This document shows, piece after piece, positions 1-5,920 of a DNA stretch of 8,956 nucleotides. The translations under genes were made by a program, and so were the position numbers. The stretch comes from CAYGZA01 sp964354135. GTDB lineage: Bacteria > Planctomycetota > Planctomycetia > Pirellulales > Thermoguttaceae. Below the pieces are notes generated by a model. It ran no database searches, was not told the origin of the DNA, and worked only from the letters and a program-made list of their open reading frames with translations. How positions within the stretch are numbered: the stretch's first letter is position 1; every line of letters begins with the position of its first letter. Location of the stretch: the NCBI GenBank assembly GCA_964354135.1, contig CAYGZA010000285.1:1-8956 (forward strand). The letters are read 5' to 3'.

Positions 1-1
1 G

Positions 2-505
2 ACCGGACACTGGTTCGCCTACCAGCACTTCGGCGTCACGCCCGACGTGATGACTCTGGCCAAGGCGATTTGCGGCGGGCTGGCCGGCGCGGCCATGCTG
101 GTGCGGCCGGAACTCGCCCCCAGCCTCCGCCGCGGAATGCACGCCTGCACCTTCGGCGGCAACCCGATCGCCGCCTGTGCCGGGCTGGCTACGATTGAGA
201 TGATCGAGAGCGAGGGCCTTCTCCAACGGGCGCAGCAGCTCAGCGAAGTCTTCCGGGCGCGATTGCAGGAGCTCCACCGGCAGTGCGAGATCATCCGCGA
301 GGTCCGCATCGTCGGCCTCATGATCGGCCTCGAGCTGGCGATCGAGGGGGCCCCGATTGTCAAGGCCTCGATGGAGCGAAACCTCCTGGTCAACTGCACG
401 CACGGCACCGTGATCCGCCTGTTGCCGGCGATGACCCTCAACGAAGAACAGGTCCACCAGGGGTGCGATATCCTCGGCGAGGCCCTGAAGAGCCACGCGG
501 CTTAA
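2..505 (+). CDS. argD: Acetylornithine aminotransferase, C-terminal part (cut by left edge)
   Basis: The reading frame is open from base 2 to TAA at 503-505, giving the last 167 residues of a protein whose family is usually about 390-400 residues, so roughly the first 230 are outside the window. It is a class III PLP-dependent aminotransferase. The T-L-A-K-A-I stretch places the PLP-binding Lys at codon 62-64, preceded by the W-F-A-Y-Q-H-F-G-V-T-P-D segment typical of ArgD. A T-F-G-G-N-P motif follows at about residue 50. By family knowledge it converts N-acetylglutamate semialdehyde and glutamate to N-acetylornithine in the cytoplasm. Other class III aminotransferases (GabT, RocD, HemL) share these motifs, but argF starting 12 bp downstream strongly favours ArgD. 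The ATG at 50 is internal, not the start. Confidence 0.9.
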   Translation, partial: TGHWFAYQHFGVTPDVMTLAKAICGGLAGAAMLVRPELAPSLRRGMHACTFGGNPIAACAGLATIEMIESEGLLQRAQQLSEVFRARLQELHRQCEIIREVRIVGLMIGLELAIEGAPIVKASMERNLLVNCTHGTVIRLLPAMTLNEEQVHQGCDILGEALKSHAA

Positions 506-506
506 G

Positions 507-512
507 AGGAGG
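507..512 (+). promoter_or_regulatory. Ribosome binding site of argF
   Basis: A perfect AGGAGG lies 5 bases before the argF ATG, within the 12-bp argD-argF gap. It fixes the argF start at 518. Confidence 0.85.
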
Positions 513-517
513 CCACC

Positions 518-1435
518 ATGCGACACCTCTTGGCGATGACCGACCTGAAGCCGGTGGAAATCGAGCGGATCTTCACCATCGCCGAAGACCTGAAGGCCAA
601 GTTCCAGAAAGGGCTCCGCGAGCCCCTCCTGCCCGGCCGCGTGATGGCCATGCTCTTCGAGAAGAAATCGCTGCGGACCCGCGTCAGCTTCGAGGCGAGC
701 ATGGCACACCTGGGCGGGAGCGCCTTGTTTCTCGGCGCGGATGCCGGTTTCGGCTCCCGCGAAAGCATGGCCGACTTCGCCCGCGTCCTGAGCCGGTACG
801 TCGACGTGATCGTCGTCCGCGCCTACCGGCACGAGACGGTCGCCAAGCTGGCCGAGTACTCGTCCTGCTCGGTGATCAACGGCCTGACCGACTACGCCCA
901 TCCGTGCCAGGCCATGGCCGACCTGTTCACCCTCCGCGAGCTGGTCGGCCGGCTGGAAGGGCACACCCTGGCCTGGATCGGCGACGGCAACAACGTCGCC
1001 CGGAGCCTCGCGGTGGGTTGCGGGAAGCTCGGCGTGCGGCTGGTGATGGCCACTCCGCCCCGCTACCGGTTCGACGACTCCTTCCTCGCCCTGCTCAAGC
1101 GCGAAGTCCCCCAGCTCAGTCTCACCGCGACCACCGACGCCGTGGAGGCAGTCCGCGACGCGGTGGCCGTCTACACCGACGTTTGGACGAGCATGGGCCA
1201 GGAGGCCGAAGCCGCCCAGCGACGCCGGGACTTTGCCGACTACCAGGTCAACGCCACGCTGATGTCGCGGGCCCAGAAAGGGGCGGTGTTCATGCACTGC
1301 CTCCCGGCCCATCGCGGCGAGGAGGTGACCGACGACGTGATCGACGGCCCGCAAAGCGCCGTCCTCCAGCAGGCCGCCAACCGCATGCACGTGCAGAAAG
1401 GGATTCTCGCCTGGCTCCTTGGGGCCAAGGCGTAA
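518..1435 (+). CDS. argF: Ornithine carbamoyltransferase
   Basis: This 305-residue protein is full length for the family. It catalyses carbamoyl phosphate + ornithine to citrulline + phosphate in the cytoplasm, the step before argininosuccinate synthase. The carbamoyl-phosphate motif is S51-L-R-T-R55, with Leu where many homologues have Thr. H128-P-C-Q131 is the second phosphate/carbamoyl loop. D221-V-W followed by S225-M-G227 is the ornithine-binding segment, and H260-C-L-P263 carries the catalytic Cys, with Arg289 near the end. The HCLP and SMG signatures separate it from aspartate carbamoyltransferase. It follows argD by 12 bp and is surely cotranscribed. N-acetylornithine and putrescine carbamoyltransferases are alternatives, but nothing seen favours them. 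Confidence 0.95.
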   Translation: MRHLLAMTDLKPVEIERIFTIAEDLKAKFQKGLREPLLPGRVMAMLFEKKSLRTRVSFEASMAHLGGSALFLGADAGFGSRESMADFARVLSRYVDVIVVRAYRHETVAKLAEYSSCSVINGLTDYAHPCQAMADLFTLRELVGRLEGHTLAWIGDGNNVARSLAVGCGKLGVRLVMATPPRYRFDDSFLALLKREVPQLSLTATTDAVEAVRDAVAVYTDVWTSMGQEAEAAQRRRDFADYQVNATLMSRAQKGAVFMHCLPAHRGEEVTDDVIDGPQSAVLQQAANRMHVQKGILAWLLGAKA

Positions 1436-1463
1436 GTGAGGAAGTCGTCTCGCGTCCGAATCG

Positions 1464-1496
1464 CCCTCACCCAACCCTCTCCCAGAGGGAGAGGGG
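1464..1496 (+). repeat. Dispersed hairpin repeat, copy A; possible bidirectional terminator
   Basis: A CCCTCACCC box (1464-1472) is followed by a perfect 9-bp stem: CCCTCTCCC at 1475-1483, loop AGA, GGGAGAGGG at 1487-1495. It lies in the 91-bp gap between the convergent argF and DUF1559 genes. There is no T-run, so it is not a classic intrinsic terminator, though the position suggests transcript end formation or 3' end protection. The same sequence type occurs in inverted orientation at 7451-7490. CCCTCACCC/CCCTCTCCC elements are known as common dispersed intergenic repeats in many bacteria. Confidence 0.7.
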
Positions 1497-1526
1497 ACCG
1501 ATACAGCGCAGTTTCCGGACAGCCTC

Positions 1527-2525
1527 TCAGAAGCTGCCGCCGTCCAGCACACCCCGCAAAAGGGCCCCTTTGCTGTGCGGGGTCATGAGGTGCTGGAACA
1601 CGTCGTACCCGATCGTCTCCGCCAGGAACTGCTGGTGCCCGTCGCAGAACGTGGCGACCACGCCGCCCGGGTGACGCGAAGACGGCCGCGCAAAGACCAG
1701 GTAGTTCGCCGCCACCGCGGGATCCGACGGGCGAGTAACCGGGAATGGAGGAACTGGGTAAGGCGGGCTCGGATCGCCGTCCGGGCAGGCGTTCATCTTG
1801 GCGCACGGGGCCGGGGTCGTGGGCCACCAAATCATGCCGATCTCCGCCTCCCACGGTGCAATGTGCAGAAAATCGTAGGTCGTGCCGGTCCGGTGGGCCC
1901 ACTCCGTGGCCTGTAAGTTCTCGGACAACAGCAGCGTGTTCAGCGAGCCGTCGTGCGTGCTGAGATAATCCAAGTTCATGTAACAGTTGGCGTTGTACCG
2001 GGCGCTGTTGAACACGCCCGCGGCCCGCGCCAGGTCGTTGCTGAGGCCGCCGTCGGGCAGCCCGCAGTTCACCACGTACGCCACGCCGCCGCCTTCCAGA
2101 GTCTTGGCGCTGGGGCACTCCAGCGTCCTCAGGAGCTTGATGGGCTTTTGCCGCAGCTCGGGGTCCGGGTCGGCCATGTTCTTCACCTCGTACTGCGGAT
2201 CGTTCCACCGCTCCCAGAGATCGGTCCGCTCCAGGTACGGAAACAAAACGACGACCCAGCTCGCCCACTGCTGACCCAAGGTCGTGTTGCTCGGGCCGGC
2301 CGCGTAAAAGAAGTAGTTCTCGTATCCGGGGAACTTCTTCCGTGCGGCCTCATAACCCAAGAGTGCAACGCCGAGCTGGTGCTGGTTGTTCATGCACTGT
2401 GCCCGGCGTCCGGCCTCCCGCGCTGCCTGGACCGCGGGCAGCAACAGGGCCATCAGCATTCCGATGATGGTGATCACCACCAACAGCTCCACCAGGGTGA
2501 AACCCACCCGACTCCGGTAGTTCAT
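1527..2525 (-). CDS. DUF1559 pseudopilin-like protein (H-X9-DG type), copy 1
   Basis: The 332-residue product begins with a class III prepilin leader: G8 followed by F9-T-L-V-E13, with Glu at +5 of the mature protein. A hydrophobic helix runs to about residue 32. The Q-C-M-N-N-Q segment and a Y-E-A-A-R-K-K-F-P-G stretch are typical of the DUF1559 head domain. The C-terminal signature is H285, nine residues, then D295-G296 (H-P-G-G-V-V-A-T-F-C-D-G). The family is abundant in Planctomycetes. Cleavage by prepilin peptidase and an inner-membrane or pseudopilus location are inferred, and its specific role is unknown. The start is fixed by AGGGAGGAG at 2532-2540, 6 bases upstream. It is divergent from a shorter paralogue at 2914. 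Confidence 0.9.
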   Translation of the reverse strand: MNYRSRVGFTLVELLVVITIIGMLMALLLPAVQAAREAGRRAQCMNNQHQLGVALLGYEAARKKFPGYENYFFYAAGPSNTTLGQQWASWVVVLFPYLERTDLWERWNDPQYEVKNMADPDPELRQKPIKLLRTLECPSAKTLEGGGVAYVVNCGLPDGGLSNDLARAAGVFNSARYNANCYMNLDYLSTHDGSLNTLLLSENLQATEWAHRTGTTYDFLHIAPWEAEIGMIWWPTTPAPCAKMNACPDGDPSPPYPVPPFPVTRPSDPAVAANYLVFARPSSRHPGGVVATFCDGHQQFLAETIGYDVFQHLMTPHSKGALLRGVLDGGSF

Positions 2526-2913
2526 GGGAAACTCCTCCCTCTGGACGAGGCAAACGACGCGCTGCCCTTGGACGTGCGCAGACTGGCCGCCAAGCCGCCG
2601 CTACCCCACGTATATTCTCTCAGAAAGTGGGGATAAAATCCAGTCATTCCCGCGGAAAGTTCCGTCCGAGGCGTTCCTGCGGCGGGAGCTGTGCCACCTG
2701 TATGGGTCATGCTCGGCCTGGCCGCTCGAGCCGAGCGGGCCCTGTCGGCCGGGTCAAGACGACAAAGCGGACCGCTGATCGCTGAAAGCCGAAAGTCCAA
2801 TTCGCCAACTCCCGCTGGAGTTCTTTCCCGCTTTCTTGGAGAATAGAGCCTGAGGGCAACGAAATCGAGTCTCTCGATCACGCGAGGCTCCTTAGCGAGC
2901 GAAGGGGGTTCCC
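2526..2913. promoter_or_regulatory. Divergent intergenic region between two DUF1559 genes
   Basis: This 388-bp stretch has no convincing gene. It must hold the promoters of both flanking divergent genes, but I could not choose -35/-10 pairs with confidence. It contains an imperfect CCCCAC-17 nt-GTGGGG inverted repeat (2604-2632) around an AT-rich core, two overlapping GC-rich hairpins (2711-2738), and a short AACTCC/GGAGTT hairpin (2807-2822). The short ORFs here have no recognisable protein character. Confidence 0.5.
2711..2738. other. Two mutually exclusive perfect 7-bp hairpins
   Basis: GCTCGGC (2711-2717) can pair with GCCGAGC (2730-2736). Alternatively CCGCTCG (2722-2728) can pair with CGAGCGG (2732-2738) around an AGC loop. 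The two stems share bases, so they cannot form together. This could be a regulatory leader switch or a GC-rich coincidence; the sequence alone does not decide. Confidence 0.35.
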
Positions 2914-3831
2914 ATGGCGAAGGGCACGCGCGCGGCTTTCACCCTGGTGGAAATGCTGGTGGTGGTGACGATCATCGGGATCCTGGTGGCGCTGTTGCTG
3001 CCGGCGGTGATCGGCGCCCGGGAGAGTGCCCGCCGGACCAAGTGCGTCAACAATCAGCAGGAAATCGGCAAGGCCCTGCTCACGTACGAGTTGGAGAAAG
3101 GGCATTTTCCGGGGTACGTCAATGGGAATCTCACGCCGCCGGCGGTCCGCCCGCCCGTAAGCTGGCCGGTGGTGCTGCTCCCTTACCTTGGCCGGGAAGA
3201 CCTCTGGCAGGAGTGGCGAACGTGGCGCAGGAACCAGCCCTATCCCAGGCCCGACCCCACCAGACCCGAACCGGGTCCGAAGATCCCTGGATTGGTCTGC
3301 CCCAACGACAGCCGATCGCAATACACTCCCCTGAGCTACGTCGTCAATTGCGGCCTCCCGGACGTCTATCCCTCGGGCGTTGCCGGGGAACCAGACAAAC
3401 AGCCTGCCTACGGTATCTTCAACGACAAGTGGTCGGTCGCCGGAGTGTCGGTCCGGTTGAGCGCCATCAAGGACGGGGCCGCCCAAACCCTGATGCTCTC
3501 CGAGAACCTGGATGCCACGGAGTGGTTTCCCATCGACGTTTCAACCTGGACCCCGATGGTACCCACCGAGCCCAGCGTGGGGATGGTCTGGTGGCCGTGG
3601 ACCAGGAATTGGCAACCGCCGCCGGATGTGTGGATCAATGGTCTCCACGATCCGAACGTATCGCACAGCGCGATGTATCACGCCCGGCCTTCCAGCTCGC
3701 ATCCCGGCGGCGTGGTGGCAACGTTCTGCGACGGTCACTCGGATTTTGTCACCGACGACGTCGAGCACCGCGTTTTCCAACAGATGATGGCCCCGGACGA
3801 CGCGACCGCCTCATGGCTGTTTGTGCCTTAA
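2914..3831 (+). CDS. DUF1559 pseudopilin-like protein (H-X9-DG type), copy 2
   Basis: The 305-residue protein is paralogous to the divergent gene at 1527-2525. The N-terminus has the F9-T-L-V-E13 prepilin core and a hydrophobic helix to about residue 32. Residue 8, the cleavage position, is Ala instead of the usual Gly. A K-C-V-N-N-Q segment follows, and the C-terminus has H263, nine residues, then D273-G274. Between them it shares Y-V-V-N-C-G-L-P-D, L-S-E-N-L-x-A-T-E-W and G-M-V/I-W-W-P with copy 1. Its role is unknown; secretion-system or surface-associated use is inferred from the pilin-like head. The start is supported by AAGGGGG at 2902-2908, 5 bases upstream. The next gene begins only 21 bp after its stop. 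Confidence 0.9.
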   Translation: MAKGTRAAFTLVEMLVVVTIIGILVALLLPAVIGARESARRTKCVNNQQEIGKALLTYELEKGHFPGYVNGNLTPPAVRPPVSWPVVLLPYLGREDLWQEWRTWRRNQPYPRPDPTRPEPGPKIPGLVCPNDSRSQYTPLSYVVNCGLPDVYPSGVAGEPDKQPAYGIFNDKWSVAGVSVRLSAIKDGAAQTLMLSENLDATEWFPIDVSTWTPMVPTEPSVGMVWWPWTRNWQPPPDVWINGLHDPNVSHSAMYHARPSSSHPGGVVATFCDGHSDFVTDDVEHRVFQQMMAPDDATASWLFVP

Positions 3832-3852
3832 GGTCAGTAGACGCAGGTGAAC

Positions 3853-4719
3853 ATGGCAGACTGCGAAACGCAAGTGTGCCGCTGCTTGCCGCGAGGCAAA
3901 GAGTACGGCCTTTCCGACGCCCGGCACTGCTTCTCGGGAGCAGTGGCACGCAGAATATCCGCCGATCTCGCTCGGATCGCGGTTCTTGTGGCTGCGGTGA
4001 TCGTGACCGCGGCGGGCGGCTGCCGCCCGTCGGCCGAGGAGCCAAACGAGGTCCTGATCTTGTGCGGCACGTCGTTCCGCCCGCCCGTCGAGGCCCTGGC
4101 CAAGCGGTTCGAGGCAGAGACCGGCTCGACCGTGCTCCTCTCCTTCGGCGGCTCGGAGGACCTGCTGCCGATCGTCAAGAACAAGGCCCAAGGGGACCTC
4201 TTCGTCACGCACGATCCGTACCTCCGGTTTACGGAGGAGGCCGGGGCCCTCTTGGGCTACGCGCACGTGGGCCACATGGTCCCGGTGATCGTGGTGAAGA
4301 AGGGGAATCCGCTGAAGATCCAAGGGTATGACGATCTCGCTCGGCCCGGCGTCCGCGTGGTCCTCCCCGACCCGAACTACGCCACCGCCGGGAAGATGGT
4401 CTTCGAGCTGTTGGATAAGCGGAAGCTCCGCGAGGCGGTGATGGAGAACGTCGGCAACGCCCAGGTCCGCTCGCACAAGGACGTCGCCGAGGCCATCCGC
4501 CTGGGGCACCGCGACGCCGGGGTCATGTGGAATGGCGTGGTCCACGGATGGCGCGACGACATCGAGGTCGTCCCCGGGCACGGCGAGAAGTTCGAGGAAA
4601 TCCGCGTCGCCGTGATAGGGCTCTCTTATTCCGCCAAGCGGCAGAGAGTCGAGCAGTTCCTGAAGTTCGCCGAGACGCACGGCCCGAAGGTCTTCGCGGA
4701 ATACGGCTATGTCAAGTGA
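3853..4719 (+). CDS. ModA-like substrate-binding lipoprotein, copy 1
   Basis: This is a periplasmic binding protein of the molybdate-binding (ModA/SBP_bac_11) type. From ATG 3853 it has 288 residues. A hydrophobic leader ends in A-A-G-G-Cys57, a plausible lipobox, so membrane anchoring through a lipidated Cys is likely. The mature part opens with L-I-L-C-G-T-S-F-R-P-P, then S-F-G-G-S-E, G-D-L-F, V-P-V-I-V-V-K-K-G-N-P, R-P-G-V-R and L-P-D-P-N, the order expected in ModA. The substrate, molybdate, tungstate or another oxyanion, cannot be read from sequence. The true start is doubtful: residues 1-30 look non-coding, and in-frame GTG 3943 would give a tidy 26-residue signal peptide, though its GGGAG sits only 2 bases away. 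A paralogue follows directly. Confidence 0.82.
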   Translation: MADCETQVCRCLPRGKEYGLSDARHCFSGAVARRISADLARIAVLVAAVIVTAAGGCRPSAEEPNEVLILCGTSFRPPVEALAKRFEAETGSTVLLSFGGSEDLLPIVKNKAQGDLFVTHDPYLRFTEEAGALLGYAHVGHMVPVIVVKKGNPLKIQGYDDLARPGVRVVLPDPNYATAGKMVFELLDKRKLREAVMENVGNAQVRSHKDVAEAIRLGHRDAGVMWNGVVHGWRDDIEVVPGHGEKFEEIRVAVIGLSYSAKRQRVEQFLKFAETHGPKVFAEYGYVK

Positions 4720-5578
4720 ATCGGGCTTCCACGGCCACCTCACCCCGGCGCCGTCATCCGCCGCGGCCAAAGGGATGAGAGACGAGGAGCGAGGGGCAAG
4801 GGATGGACTTCGCTTGCGCCGGGCGTTCCTCGCGGGGCTCTTGCTGGCGTGCTGTCTGGGCTGCTCCCGCGGATCGGAGCAGGCCCGGCTGGTGGTCTAT
4901 TGCGCGGCGGGGATGCGCCCGCCGATGGCGGAGCTGGCCGAAGAGTTCGGCCGGCAGCAAGGCTTGACCGTCGAGACGGATTTCGCCGGCAGCGAGATGC
5001 TCTTGAGCCGCATCAAGCTCACGCGGCGCGGCGACCTGTTCATGCCGGGCGACGAGCATTACGTCGACCGGGCCAAGGCCGAAGGGCTCATCGCCTCCGC
5101 CAAGACCGCCTGCTACTTCGTTCCCGTGATCCTGGTGCAGAAAGGGAATCCCAAGAACATCCGCGCGTTGGCCGACCTCACCCGGCCGGGGCTGCGGCTC
5201 GGGCTGGGCGATCCCAATGCCTGCGCCGTCGGCCGCGTCTCGGCCGCGCTCCTGGCTAAGAACAGGCTTCCGCCGGATAAGATCGATCGCAACGTGGTCT
5301 TCCGCTCGCTGACGGTCAACGAATTGGGCAACAACGTGAAGCTCAAGGAGCTCGACGCGGCGATCGTCTGGGACGCCGTGGCCGCCTACTTCGCCGCCGA
5401 CGCCGACGCGATCCCCATCCTGCCCGATCGGAACGTGATCTCCGCGGTGACCATCGGCGTCTTGGGCTGCTCGGAGCAGCCCGATCTGGCCGAGAAGTTT
5501 GTCGCGTACGTCGTCTCCGCGGAGGGCCGCGAGGTTCTCCGGCGGCACCGGTACACGACGGAATTGCCCAAACCGTAG
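4709..5578 (+). CDS. ModA-like substrate-binding lipoprotein, copy 2
   Basis: This second molybdate-binding-like protein has 289 residues from ATG 4709, which overlaps the previous stop by 11 bases. A leader with L-R-R and a hydrophobic run ends at L-G-Cys52, so it is probably a lipoprotein, although Cys48 and Cys49 make the lipobox ambiguous. Mature motifs parallel copy 1: V-V-Y-C-A-A-G-M-R-P-P, F-A-G-S-E, G-D-L-F, V-P-V-I-L-V-Q-K-G-N-P, T-R-P-G-L-R, G-D-P-N and A-A-I-V-W-D. In-frame alternative starts are ATG 4775, with AAAGGG directly abutting it, and TTG 4814, preceded by a purine-rich stretch. Residues 1-22 look poorly coding, so the shorter forms are likely. The pair is probably one transcript from tandem duplication. 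No modB or modC is within the window. Confidence 0.82.
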   Translation: MSSESGFHGHLTPAPSSAAAKGMRDEERGARDGLRLRRAFLAGLLLACCLGCSRGSEQARLVVYCAAGMRPPMAELAEEFGRQQGLTVETDFAGSEMLLSRIKLTRRGDLFMPGDEHYVDRAKAEGLIASAKTACYFVPVILVQKGNPKNIRALADLTRPGLRLGLGDPNACAVGRVSAALLAKNRLPPDKIDRNVVFRSLTVNELGNNVKLKELDAAIVWDAVAAYFAADADAIPILPDRNVISAVTIGVLGCSEQPDLAEKFVAYVVSAEGREVLRRHRYTTELPKP

Positions 5579-5630
5579 GCGCGTCGGGCCCTCACGTCGC
5601 CGGTGGTCCGGTCCCTGGAATCCGCGTCAC

Positions 5631-5774
5631 CTACTTCTTTTTCTTCTTCGGTCGCTGCTGGGTGGCGTGGCAGCGCTTGCAGCGGACGTCGTGGCGGCCG
5701 AGCTTGCCGCCGCACTTCCCGCAGCGACGGTCCTTGACCTTCCGCACGAAATCGGTCCGCGGACGAAGTCCCAT
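5631..5774 (-). CDS. Small zinc-ribbon protein with lysine-rich tail
   Basis: The 47-residue basic protein has two C-x2-C knuckles (Cys18/Cys21 and Cys32/Cys35) about ten residues apart, which predict one bound zinc. It ends in R-P followed by five lysines. The basic charge suggests nucleic-acid or ribosome contact, but this is inference, and I do not recognise a named family. I chose ATG 5774 because GGAAGGAA (5781-5788) lies 6 bases upstream. The longer in-frame ATG at 5858 adds 28 residues with no domain character and no ribosome site. It converges on the ModA-like pair and is divergent from the serine hydrolase gene. Confidence 0.72.
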   Translation of the reverse strand: MGLRPRTDFVRKVKDRRCGKCGGKLGRHDVRCKRCHATQQRPKKKKK

Positions 5775-5920
5775 ATCAGTTTCCTTCCCATCGGATGTGG
5801 ATGGCCACGAGGATGTCTTGCATGGTAATCTTATGGCTGCCCCGCGGAGCGCTCGCACGCGCGCCGAAGAACGACTGCCATTAGAACAGACGCTCCGAAA
5901 GTCCTCAAGAGGAGAGCCCG
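5775..5920. promoter_or_regulatory. Divergent intergenic region, zinc-ribbon gene / serine hydrolase gene
   Basis: This 146-bp gap must carry the start signals of both flanking genes. A TAAGAT hexamer on the minus strand around 5830 could be a -10 for the zinc-ribbon gene, but no good -35 accompanies it. The plus-strand ribosome site AAGAGGAG (5907-5914) is clear and fixes the start of the hydrolase at 5921. Confidence 0.35.

Noticed and set aside
283..1674. 463-codon plus-strand open frame across argD and argF
   Set aside because: It is an out-of-frame shadow, very rich in Arg, Pro and Gly, of the clearly identified argD/argF frames.
3811..4770. 319-codon minus-strand open frame opposite the first ModA-like gene
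   Set aside because: Antisense shadow with no motif or ribosome site; the plus-strand frame has family motifs throughout.
5579..5630. Terminator between the convergent ModA-like and zinc-ribbon genes
   Set aside because: No stem with a following T-run could be found in these 52 bp.
5666..5680. C-K-R-C-H as a heme c attachment motif in the 47-residue protein
   Set aside because: No signal peptide, and two spaced C-x2-C knuckles in a basic protein fit a zinc ribbon much better.
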